Shown here one piece after another: positions 34,231 to 44,663 of a DNA stretch of 64,000 bases; positions within the stretch are counted from its first letter, which is position 1, and every line of letters begins with the position of its first letter. The notes beneath the pieces were generated by a model. That model ran no database searches. It was given only the letters and a program-made list of their open reading frames with translations, and had not been told where the DNA came from. The stretch covers positions 992,001 through 1,056,000 of the forward strand of contig CASHTG010000017.1 of assembly GCA_949357655.1 (NCBI GenBank). The letters run 5' to 3'. Origin of the DNA: Parascedosporium putredinis (taxonomy: Eukaryota > Ascomycota > Sordariomycetes > Microascales > Microascaceae). The position numbers were made by a program, and so were the translations under genes.

Positions 34231-37181
34231 TCAGATCGCCCGGTAGGGGTATCGCACGCCAACGTCACGGCTTTCTAGCGGGATATTGGCCGCGATTCCA
34301 ACCGCCAGCTCCATGATCATCGATGCGCTTCCTTCCACCCCGGGCGGGGCCGGATCGTTGAGGTACTGCATGAGGGTCGTCAAGAGGTTGGCGGTAACCT
34401 TGCTAATGAACTCGGCGCGGTTTTCCGCGCTTTCGGGAGACGCAAGCTCCCTCGAGAGGCCCTCGAGGGTGGCCATCCTCCAGCTGATAACCTTGGCCGT
34501 GAGGGCTTCGAACTCCTCCTGGCTATTCAACGTGTACGAGTTGCGCCTAATACTGAGTTCAATCTCCTTCAGCTGCCGGCTGAGCACGGGATCGAGTCCG
34601 GGATGGAAGCAACGGTTGAAAACCTCCTCCACTATCCATCGCGTGATGACTGCCCGACCCACGGCCGTCATTTCCTGCTTTCCGGTTTGAAGGGCGTCCT
34701 GGCTCACAAAACGATCCAGCCACCGAGGCACCATGCGCCAGTCCTTGCGAATGTTGAACGACAGGTTGTTGATAGCGCCGTTCAGTCTGTTGAACCGGGT
34801 CGCATATTCGCTGTCGTCCAGCGAGGTGCGGGATTGGGATAACCTCTGGTTGGCAACGGCATTCTGCAAATGTTCAATCTGACCCGTCATCTGCTCTATT
34901 TGCGCCTTGTTTTCAAAGTACAGCCGCTTGACATTCTTGTACTTGACCACTATTCCACGGGGGAGGGAGAATCATCAGGTTAGTTTAGCCAAAGCAGCAA
35001 AGAGGAGGGGAGGGTGCCATCTCCCGGGGTCCAAGGGCACTTGGTCACGGTCACCAAAGTCAAGAATTGTAGGGTTATGGTCAACGTACATAATTCTCTA
35101 AAGGCCTTGTCAGGGTCCTCGCGCTCGGGTTGGGGGCTATTGCGGCCCTGGTCGCCTGCTGATCCGTCGTACGCCATCCTGTCCTGACCCGAAGTGCCTC
35201 TGAACGCCTGGTTCTGCTGTGCTCCGGGCTGCGGGGGCGGCATTCCTTGGTTCTGTCTGTAGTCGGGGGAACAGCGACTCCTTGTCCTTCTTGGGGCCTG
35301 GGTGCTTCCTGAGAATGCCTCGGCGGTTGAGTTTTAGAAGGGGGCTGTGGCATAGCCTGTTCGAATCCGTCTTGCTGCTCCTGGGCGGTCGGCGGCGGAC
35401 GGGGACTCTCCTGGCCCGAGTGGGAAGCAAAAGTTACTGCGGGTGAGGCCTGAGAGGACTGGAACTGATGAGACGGACCAGTCTCGCCGGTCGGGGACTC
35501 TCGCGAAACTTGAGAACTAGTTTCGGGGTTGTGGTGAAGTGAGTTGGGCGGGAGGTGAACGGTGCGGAGTTGAGGCAGACCAGGTTGATATTGCTGCTGT
35601 CCTTGGGGTAGGTTGGGATGAGGATATTGCTGCGCCGGGTTCTGGTGTTGAAGCGGGTGCGCGACGTTGGCGTTGGCGTGGTCCTGAGGGTGTTGCTGGG
35701 CAGGATCCTGCTGGAGTTGGAGTTGGGGGATATTGGTGCGTGGGTGAGGCGGTAGCTGCTGATGCTGTTGGGTGGGCAGCTGAATTTCCTCACTCGAGTA
35801 CGGTGAAGAGGAGTCGAGATCCGGGTGGATCTGGCGAATGGTGGTAGTATTGAGGGAATTTGGTTGGCCTTTAGATGGGGTGAGATATCGGGACCACGGG
35901 CCACAAACGACTCATCAATTTCGCCTACGCCAGCAAGGGGAGATGGCGATTGGCCGCCGTGAAAGGTGTGCGGTGAGTGAAGTTGTTGCTGCTGCTGTTG
36001 CTGCTGCTGCCAATCAACGGCAGGACGGTTGGGGTCTTGACCGTCGACAGAAACCTGCGACAGTTGCTGGGTCAAGGAGTAGCGGAAATTGGGCGAGTTA
36101 CTCACGCGCTTGATGGGCGACGTCCAAGACCGGTCGTGTTGTCGTAACTGGATTGGCCGACCGGGGGCGGTTGCTGCTGCTGGTGCTGCTGTTGCTGGTG
36201 CTGTTGGTGCTGCTGGCCTTCCTTGCTCGAGGAACTGGTGAAGATACCCTTGATAATCTTCCGGGCGGAGCGTCTCTGCTCGGGTGGTGGCGGGGCAGGC
36301 TGTTGCAGTTGATGAAAGTGCTGGGGCGGCGGGGGCTGTTGTTGTTGTGCGAGGTGGGGTAGGGCGGGGTGGTGAAGGGGGTCTTTGGGGTGGTGCCGAC
36401 CAAGGCCGAGAGCGTGGGCCTGAGCTTGGGCTTGGCTTTGCGCTTCTATCGGCGAGGCAAGTTGCTGCTGGAGATCATCTACGGAATTCGAGTATGCAGA
36501 GGGATGTTGGAGTGGTGGAGGATAGCGGTGGGGTTGAGGGGATGTGTGACGGGAGCAGATAGGTCATGGCCACTTGAGCGTGGATCAAAGGGGAGACCGG
36601 ACCACCAGCCGCACTTTGATTGTGCAGAGGCTGAGTCGGGTTGGATTTGGTGATTTTATTGGTAGGTTTAAAATGGTGAGGCGGAGGCGGCGGCGGGTAA
36701 TCGTCCTCCTCGTCCTCCTGTGGTGGGTGTTGGTGCTGCTGCTGCTGCTGCTGCTGCTGTAGTGGGTGCTGGAGAGAAAGATGCGGCTGTTGCTGTTGCT
36801 GTTGCTGCAGCAGTTGCTGTTCCTGTTGCTGGGAGAGAGACGGCGGAGGCTGTTGATGTTGATGTTGAAGCTGATGCTGTTGTTGAGGCGGGCGATTGTC
36901 CAAAGAGTCGCTGCTCAAACTGAAGCCACCTGGCGAACTTGGGTGAGGGGATTGCCGTTGCCAGCGCCAGCGTGGGAAGCGTGGGAAGGGGCGGGAGCCG
37001 AAGCCCCCGCAGGAGGAGCAGGTGCGCTGCCAGCACCAGGAGCGACCGTGCCAGCACCACTGAGGCCTTGGTCGCTGCTCACTTCCCGGTCGCTCGTCGC
37101 CGCTCCTCCGCTGGCCGGCTCCAGGATGGGGAGAGCGTGTTGCGACCGGTTGCCGTTCCGTCCTAAACGAGCAAAAGGCAT
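34231..37181 (-). CDS. Glutamine/proline-rich protein with conserved helical C-terminus
   Basis: Function unknown to me. The last exon, 34231-34949, is joined to the previous one ending at 35090 by a 140 bp intron and gives DKAFRELLVKYKNVKRLYFE at the junction. This C-terminal 250 residues look folded: a coiled coil (AQIEQMTGQIEHLQNAVANQ), then RFNRLNGAINNLSFNIRKDWRMVP, GKQEMTAVGRAVITRWIVEEVF, CFHPGLDPVLSRQLKEIELSIRR and EFEALTAKVISWRM. About 700 residues before it are low-complexity Q, P, H and S, with an embedded SARKIIKGIFTSSSSKEG and NSPNFRYSLTQQLSQVSVDGQ. The start MPFARLGRNGNRSQHA (37181) is my choice of first plausible ATG and is uncertain. At least three single-base breaks occur (one at the C4 run near 36952). 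Long Q tracts suggest a prion-like or transcription-related protein, by inference only. Confidence 0.75.
36736..36759 (-). repeat. CAG repeat encoding poly-glutamine
   Basis: Eight uninterrupted CAG codons on the minus strand in the Q-rich gene. Further CAA/CAG-rich tracts lie near 35978-36010, 36170-36215 and 36790-36830. Confidence 0.9.
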
Positions 37182-40108
37182 AATACTTTACCTAGCGACT
37201 TGTTCGAGAGAGAGACGGGGGTTAGAACTTGGGCCCTGTGGGAAAGCTGTTCTCGGTCGCGAGTGTTTTTTGCGGTGGAAAAAAAAAAAAGTGTCGAGGA
37301 GAGCGAGGGTATGTTCTCTTTCCTTGGAGCGACAGCTACAACGACGGGTGAGACGGGAGTCAGCCACATCAATGGACGGGCACCGAGAAGGCTGGCTTAA
37401 TTTGGATTTGGGGTCTGACAGGAGACAGGGGCGGGACCCACGGGGGAGAGGGAGGGGAGGGCGGGGAGGTTTGATGGCACTACGCAGGGCGGGATTGGGG
37501 CATTCTTTTAGGGGAGAGGGGAGGATCAAATGGGAGGATGAGCCGGTCTCTAGAATTGGCCGATGCATTGATTGATCGTTGCTGGCCCAGTATTTTGAAT
37601 TGATCCATTTTCTTCGATGGAGCCCCCAGCGAACGATGCAACACGGGTCGTCGGCGCAGGCAGCAGCACCCGATACCCTACACGCAGACTGCACGGCGAG
37701 AGGTGAAGCAGGCCACTGGCCCGTTGGTTCGTGGAATGGGAATCGACGATAGATGGATCCAATGGATCTACCATTGAACCAACCCATTATCAGCTTGCAC
37801 ATGAGGGTTGAAGCTATCCGGCAACCCCACCGGAGGCCAACCTCAAGGTAGAATGTGGATTCTCTAGTCTGGCTGGAGGATCCAGGCTGCTTCGTATAGA
37901 GGCTGTCTAGAAGACAGATGAAGTTGGATGTTTACATGTATGCCAACTAGCCTCGGAGCGACCTGGTCAAAGGATCCCAGGTACCTCCAAATGGGCGACA
38001 TGTATGTATGCTGAAGAGGAAGCCCGCTGTATTATCCCGTTTACACTATAGTAACAGACCGTGAATTTCAGTGGTGGATGTTTTATGTTGTTTTTGGTTG
38101 TCTGGCTGGCTCTTTTCCGTGAAGGATTATACTTGATTAAAAACCGCCTTGGCCGATCAAAAAATAGCGTGCGAGCAGATCTATGGATGGATCCATGGAT
38201 CCATCTATGGATCTATTCTATCAGTTGCGTATTTCCAAAATCCCGCACCCTTCCTCATCCCCCAAAGCATTTTCGTCCAACATCCACTGTCATTGCTCGC
38301 CAGCCACGGCTGCAAGGCAAGAGTGTGTCTGCGAGAGAGCCACCAACAACAACAACTGTGGTGGTAGTGACGGATCCAGGTTCCAATCAATCTGCAAAAT
38401 CGTTGCAAGCAGAAAAACAAGGTTACACATCTGGCAGTTCGTATCAGCTCAAGGCCACCCCAGAGAGGTGTGCGGCATCACCCCACTGAACTTGATCCTC
38501 CGCATGTGGACGGGTGGTACTATTGGATTCGGCTGAAGGACCGATGCCCTTTTGGGGTGATCTTGGGGGCTGTGCTTGGCGACCAAGCGCGGGTCAGCTC
38601 TATTTCTGGCCCCGGGAAGCATTGACGATTCACTGATCCCAAGCTCCTTCGCGTCGACAATGACATGGGAAGGGCGGATCTCTCTCTCGTAGATCAGCCG
38701 AGACCGAGAGAGCTAACGCTTCATTTCGTTCACATCCGGCCTGCTGCGCGAACCTCTTTGTCCAAAAGTCTTTTGTATTTTTGTATTTTTGCTTTCTTTT
38801 CTTCTTTTTTTCTTCTTTTCGCGTCGATGCCGTGATTACGCGTCCCTGTAGCATCACCTACGCTCAGCGCCAGCTCGTGCTCCCCTGCGCATGATGCTGG
38901 GGGCATCATGATGCATCAATGTTCCATACCCGCAGCCACATGCCCCCGTTTCAAGGCTTTGAAAACAAAAAGACATGTTAGGCTCGTCCCGCATCCTCGC
39001 ATGCGGATTGATAGGGATGATAAGGGTCACAGCCACAATAAGCAACCAGAGACCACATAACCTCAAGATAGAATCCAAGGAGCTTGTTGTCACCCCCGGC
39101 CCTTTGTGGATGGAACTCGATGCTCTTGGCCAGGCTAGGTTTTCTTGTTTCTTTTGCTTCGTGATTTCTACGTTCCATTCCCAAGACCCTAGTACCTCAA
39201 TATCATCATCAAGAGTATTGGAAGATAGAGGTGGTAGCTAGCTGCTTGCTGGCTGGGTGGATGCGTCCTCAGCCACTCAACTTCATGCAAACAGTCACGC
39301 AAAACCAACACCCTCTTATCTGCAAAGGTCAAAAGAGGAGGTATCGCTCATTCGCTTAACGCGGCGACCGAGACGATTGACACTATTCACCGCGGTAGTC
39401 GGTATCGAGCAGCAGTGGAAAAGGCGAGCGGAACACGGCAGGCATGACCGCTGTCGAAGCGACCTTCCACAAGGCTGTATCTCAAGTCATGACCGTGCAT
39501 TTTTAAGACAGCTTCAGCTTCGTCCAGGGAATCTCGCCCGGCATGTCACAGTGGAAAGGAGAATGCAGCCACAAACGAACTTGGGCAATCCTACCAATGG
39601 CTTGTGTTTAGTTTCATTGTACGTTGCACCAGGTCCACAGCTCGCTTTGGATGCATGTCGTTGGCACAGTTCACTGGTCCGCGCATCTCTAATAAAGCCG
39701 CGCTTGCTTCGTGGGTTCGATTTCGCTAGACGCTTGGTGAACCTGTCAGGTTCAGGATATTATTTACGGCCAGAGAGGTTGGGCTAGATTTTCGCCTAGC
39801 CGTGCATAGTGTGTCGTAAATATCAATTGAACCTTCGGGCCGCTGTTGGCATCGCCCGTCAACCAATCTGAAATTGGGCAACGTGTTTCGTGTCCCACCT
39901 TCCCCCGTTCGCAAGCTCAAAGTTGGCCAAACAGTTGGTCAAGGAAGGGTCGGACCGCCTAAATATCCATCCACAATGTTGATGCCCTGATCATTCTCCA
40001 AGGCTCAAGATTTTCAAATCTCCACCTCACCGCCACCGCCTCAAGGAATCCCCGTAATTGTAAACAAGCTATTTTTTTCACAAGTCCCTAACTAGGTTCC
40101 GCCCTGGG
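37182..40108. promoter_or_regulatory. Divergent region, Q-rich gene / RCC1-like gene 1
   Basis: About 2.9 kb between two genes that start away from each other. I found no gene. It contains TGGATCCA-type palindromes at 37751-37769 and 38186-38205. The left 600 bp is G-rich on the + strand (37400-37530), a leader-like tract for the minus-strand gene. Confidence 0.5.
38186..38205. repeat. Perfect 20-base palindrome GATGGATCCA/TGGATCCATC
   Basis: The sequence equals its own reverse complement over 20 bases, and related half-copies flank it (CTATGGAT on both sides). Related palindromic strings occur in other intergenic parts of the window. Confidence 0.85.
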
Positions 40109-41673
40109 ATGGAGATGACGGAAGCCCGCGCCCCAGCAAAGAGGCCGGCCACTAAGCCGAAGCTGAGACACCGGCCCACAACTCCGCTGCATGTCTACGT
40201 CGCCGGCGGCGCCGACGGCCGGGACACCGGCTTAGACAACGACTTTGGCGACGGCGGTGTATCCGTACCCGTGCGCCACCCCTTTTCGAGCTCCAAGAGG
40301 ATGCCGTTGTCCAAGTCGCCGTCGGCCAGAGGCACACGGCCGCCCTCACCAGGGACGGCGCCGTGCTGACGTGGGGCTCCAATGACTTTTACGCCCTCGG
40401 CAGGAGACGCCCTCGGAAGATCACGAACGCCAACCTGCCGTCGTGCAGGCGCTACTGAACCTCAATCTTGACATTGTCCAGGTTGCGGTGACGGACCACG
40501 CCACCTTTGCGCTGACGTCGAATGGGCGGGTGTGGGGGTGGGGATTTTCATGGTAAGATGCTTGACTCCGCCCCCTCGAGGGCTAACTTTCTCGAGGTTT
40601 GCCCTTTGCTGCGCGGTCTCGAGGCTTGCCCCCAGAGGAACAGCAAGGGACTCGCCTTGACCTGTATGTGAACGTGGCTAAAAACAAGGGTCCATCAACA
40701 GGGTGACGACGGAGTGATTGGCTTTCTCAAGGACCTCATCGAGCACAAAGCCAAGGTCCACCCCGACGAGCTCATCGCCAGGGCCCCGACACCCGTGCCG
40801 GGGCTCAAGGACATCCAAGAAATTGCCACCGGGTGCAATCATGTCTTGGCACTAACGCGGACGGGAAACGTCTACGCCTGGGGCTCCGGTCACCACGGCG
40901 AGCTAGGCCGCCGCCTCGTCTACCGGCACCGCTTCGAGTCGCTGACCCCCGCACCATATCCCTCCCCAAGAACGCCATAGTCCGCATCTTCGCGGGCTTT
41001 TACCACAGCTTCGCCGTGGATCAGAAGGGTCGCGTGTGGGCCTGGGGGCTGAACAACTTTTGTCAAGCCGGCATCCCGACGAGCGTAGAGGAAGGCTCGG
41101 TCGAAAATCTTCACATCAGCCACCCCGTCGAGGTAAAGACGCTTGAGGGCATCGATGTTCGGCTCATGGCCGGAGGCCTGCACCACAGCATAGCCTGTAC
41201 CGGAGATGGTCGTGTCCTCGTCTGGGGTCGGTGCGATGATAGCCAAATGGGTGCCTCCTTGGCAAAAGTAAAGGACGAGTTCTTGGTGAAAGATGAGAGG
41301 GGGCGCCTCGGATCCTAATGATGCCGTTGGAGATTCCCGGTGAGTGACGGCCCCTCATCATGTCATTGAATCTAACCTGAGGCTGCTAACGCTGAAGAAT
41401 CTACTAGACCTCAAGGCTGTTTTCATTGCCGCCGGTACAGATAACTGTTTTGTAGCCGATCCTGAAGGTAATATGTACAGCTGGGGTTTCTCCGAGGACT
41501 TTCGGACCGGATTGGGCACCGAAGAGTCCATCAAGGCGCCGACACGGATTTCGGATGGAGAGATGCCAGCCCATACGCCCAAGTTTGCTGCTTCCCGAGG
41601 ATCATTTACCGTGTTTACGAGTGGCACGATCTTGCAAGCGGACCTAGGGTCTTCTCGAAGCTCAGTTACATAG
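40109..41673 (+). CDS. RCC1-repeat protein 1 (Ran-GEF-like)
   Basis: Seven-bladed RCC1-type propeller, resembling the fungal Pim1/Srm1 Ran guanine nucleotide exchange factors. Exons 40109-40552, 40702-41339 and 41408-41673 join to about 450 residues when five single bases are restored. A basic N-terminus (KRPATKPKLRHRP) leads into LHVYVAGG. Repeat wording: VVQVAVGQRHTAALTRDGAVLTWGSNDFYALG, VQVAVTDHATFALTSNGRVWGWG, GDDGVIGF, IATGCNHVLALTRTGNVYAWGSG, IFAGFYHSFAVDQKGRVWAWGLNNF, MAGGLHHSIACTGDGRVLVWG and AVFIAAGTDNCFVADPEGNMYSWGF. Breaks lie at about 40283, 40400, 40701 (G run at the acceptor), 40947 (C5 run) and 41305. The expected GELGLG signature of blade 1 is not seen, so it may be a diverged paralogue rather than the essential RanGEF. 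Confidence 0.85.
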
Positions 41674-42053
41674 TCGCACGCTATTACCGTTGGGAGCCTC
41701 ATGTTATCTTGTCTTCTTTTTTCTTCCTCTTTCTATTTTTCTTTCCTTTGTTCCTGGTGTTTACTACCCACGCCACAGGACCCCTCAGGGCTCCAATATT
41801 TGCTAGATACCCTATCCCCTCCCACGAGGAGTGGCTAACGCGAGATGGATTTCATGTACTTTGATGGACTACCGCCCAATTCATCTCAAAACAACCTCGT
41901 AACCCTAATCAGCTGCAATGCCTGTAGTGCTCTTAGTCTACTCTACAAGTTGCTACGAGAGAGTGTCTATATTCTTTGAACACCGTACATAAGGGCCTCT
42001 TTGGTTCTGACATTGAAGTGATGTCAAAAGAGCCCGAATATGGAGGTTTACCG
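41674..42053. other. Convergent intergenic region between the RCC1-like genes
   Basis: About 380 bp between the stops of the two RCC1-like genes, T-rich at the left. Expected to contain both 3' ends; no gene seen. Confidence 0.5.
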
Positions 42054-44312
42054 TTAGTCTTCTAGCCGCTGGTCTCGTCGCCAGAGGCCAAAGCAGGAGA
42101 ATAGGGAACAGAGCGAGCTATCCCTCAGCCGGGTCCTATGGATAAACTCGGGCTGACGGAGGTTGGGAGTGGGCGATGAGTCCTGGCTGTAGTTACTCGA
42201 GCTGGGAGGTAAGCTCCATAACGTATCCGTCGCCTCGCTAGCAGAGGCAGCAGTCACCTGAGGCTTCTCAGGCGGCAAAATACGGGCAGGCTTCTCCGTA
42301 GCAGCAATCACGCTATAAGTCTCACCGCCACCAGCCCAGCAGAAGGCGTCCTCGCCTCTGGCGTCCTGGCTATCACTAGGCCCGAGTTCTCCGTCCTCTA
42401 GGATAACGTCTTGGGGCGTGTCACGATCCTCGACAGAACGACTGCCAAGCTGATAGGAAGCGCCCACGCCACTACTCATGCAGACTTTCTCATATCCGAG
42501 AAAATGGTATGGTCGGCACCGCAACCCACAGCAGTCGCGTGGTAACGGGGAGCGTCGTTGGCCTGGGGAATCTGGATCGGTCTAGATATATTCTGGAAGG
42601 GTGGGCTGGTCAAACCCGGCATGAAGATGTCGGCAAAGACGAGCCAGTTGCCTGCGAGGGGACACCGAGTCTCCCGTTCTTTCGGAAGCCCATGGCGAAG
42701 TGGGCGCCTTGGACGGAGACTAGGGCAGAGTGGTGGCGGCCTCCGCTGACCTGGGTCAAGGCGGGGTGATATTTCTGATATCTTGGAAGATGACTGGCTG
42801 AGGCCGGTGCACGAACCCGTCCTCGGTCTCGGAGTGCCCTGCCTGTCCGCGTTGGCTATCACCCCACTAAGGCGGTGCACGATTTTTACGAGTTAGTCGC
42901 CCGTGCTCTTGGTCTTTGGTCAAAAAGCAGAGATGAGGATGGGGTTGGGGGACTTACCGCCCAGAGGTGACCATCCTTGTCGAGGACTAGGGTGTGACCG
43001 TAGCCAGCTGCTACTGACCGAGCGAGGCAAGCACTTCGAACAATGGCTGGGATAAATGTATCGACGAGATCGGTGACACAGGCCAAAGGTCTGCCCAGAC
43101 GGTGGTTGGTACCCCAACCCCACGTCCAGATCTGGCATTGATTGTCGATGGCAACGGCATGCTTCTCGCCGCAAGCGATATCGATGATGCCCTCGAATTC
43201 ACGGAGAAGTATGGGCTTATCCTGTAAGATCCGGCAGAGGTCCTTGTAGACATAAAACATTTTCTCAGCCTCGTTCTGTTGCAACATTCAATCCTGTTAG
43301 CAGGTCTGTACGTAGGACTCCCCGAGCTCACGGCAGGGCCGATTTAGAAGAGCACAAAGGGTCAAACAAGGTTTGAACATACAATAAAGGTTCCCCAGGC
43401 ATAGATCTGGCCGGTCTGGGTGAGAGCAAGACTGTAGCTACCGCCAGCAGCGACCTTTGAGAACTTAACGCGAGGGTGGATCAACGCGTCGTCAACTTTG
43501 GCCGGGAGCCAGCACTTTGCTTCCACGCCGTCGTCCTCGGATGGCCCAGGGTTGCTGGATGCACCACTCGAGGAAGTAATACGCCCGAGTTCAAAATTCT
43601 CGTTGTTTCCCCAGGAGAAAACCGTGCCCGAGTTGGTGAGGGCCAGCGCATGCTTTGGGCCGCATGCGACTTGGACAATGGAAACTGGACTATTCTCTTC
43701 GTCACAGAACCGCATGAGACGGGGACCTTTGCGTCCGGCAAGGATATCCATGTCCGAGTTCGCCGTGATTTCCGGTGCCGAAAGAGTACACCCGCAGAGG
43801 ATCCTGAGGTATATAGTTCCGAACCTTGGAGATCCCGGGAGGGACAATGTCTGGACCAGGACGGTCGCTATGGCCATCTGGGTCATTTTCACCTTCTTCC
43901 GGATCACTTGAATCGAGATCATCGTTGGGTGCCAGATTGAGACCCCTTCGCTTCTTGAGGGTTACCCGCTTCTTGGGCGAAGGCGAAGGTTCCTCTTGCG
44001 CTTTGGATTGTGGGTTGTATTGCCGGCGCCGTCAGAATCACAGGGGTGGGCTCGGTAGACTCATTCCCACCAGCAACGTTTGTTCCGAGGTCCGTAAAAG
44101 AGTTCTCTGCAAGCCATCTGTTAGGTCCATCGTCGAAGAAAGCATCAAAGCTAACGCTTCTTCAATCTTCAAAGAACGATCAGGGAGGGGACTGTTTACC
44201 AATGTTCGTTTCGACAGGGTTCTCTCCTGGAAATTCCTGCCCTTTTTCCGAGGGTTTCTGGCTAGTTATTGAGACCTTGGCCCTCTCATGAATGTGCTGG
44301 ATTCCAATCTTC
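42054..44312 (-). CDS. RCC1-repeat protein 2 (Ran-GEF-like)
   Basis: Second RCC1 propeller gene, pointing toward the first. From the right: a basic segment (PKKRVTLKKRRGLNLAPNDD) and acidic linker (SSDPEEGENDPDGHSD), then DPLRVYSFGTGNHGELG with the typical GELG, VQVACGPKHALALTNSGTVFSWGNNENFELG, SKVAAGGSYSLALTQTGQIYAWGTF, an intron, DIACGEKHAVAIDNQCQIWTWGWGTNHRLG, VAAGYGHTLVLDKDGHLWA, an intron, WGDSQRGQAGHSE, TQVSGGRHHSALVSVQG, VGCGADHTIF, and a C-terminal EDAFCWAGGGETYSVIAA. At least four frame breaks occur (near 43965-43980, 43745-43760, 42640-42665 and 42495-42500), and the exact start and first intron (donor near 44194, acceptor near 44103) are uncertain. The N-terminal basic and acidic parts resemble nuclear RanGEFs. 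Family is secure; orthology is not. Confidence 0.8.
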
Positions 44313-44623
44313 ATGGCATGGTATGCAATAGTGTGGCGTTCGGTTAACAACTGTGGATCTGTGACGTCTGTAAGAGGGTTCCCCTAGGTATAAACATCGA
44401 AATACCAGGAGCCATCGCGGAGAGCTAGCCTCCGTCTTCTTGTGTTGAGATTAGCGATGGAGAAGATTTCAGGGATTCGTAACGACTGCGGTCTGATGAG
44501 CAGGAGCCGCTCGCTATTCTCTTGCAACAGAACAAGAGTTTGAGCAAATCCAGTGGCTTTTCCGGGCCCTTCCGAGAGAGTAATCCTCGAAAAACCTGAG
44601 AAGGAATGGATGGTTTTGATCAA
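44313..44623 (-). pseudogene. Open stretch upstream of RCC1 gene 2, interrupted by one TAG
   Basis: One minus-strand frame runs from ATG 44623 through RPQSLRIPEIFSIANLNT and LALRDGSWYFDVYT, hits a single TAG at 44384-44386, and goes on in the same frame as GNPLTDVTDPQLL, ERHTIAYHAMKIG into the probable first exon of RCC1 gene 2. Both sides look protein-like. It could be an N-terminal part of that gene or a separate small protein whose codon (for example CAG) became TAG. A TATA-like element lies about 35-40 bases upstream of the ATG. The family is not recognised. Confidence 0.35.
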
Positions 44624-44656
44624 ACTTAACCTAGAGATAGATGATATGGATGGATG

Positions 44657-44663
44657 TTTTATA
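44657..44663 (-). promoter_or_regulatory. TATA-like box
   Basis: TATAAAA on the minus strand, roughly 35 bases before ATG 44623. The spacing would put transcription start very near that ATG, so a later start codon may be used. Confidence 0.4.

Noticed and set aside
36766..37575. 269-codon + strand open frame over the Q-rich gene start
   Set aside because: It is the antisense of CAG-rich DNA, giving poly-Leu text; not a gene.
39690..39760. tRNA-like word GGGTTCGAT
   Set aside because: The surrounding bases do not form the T-stem, anticodon stem or acceptor stem of a tRNA.
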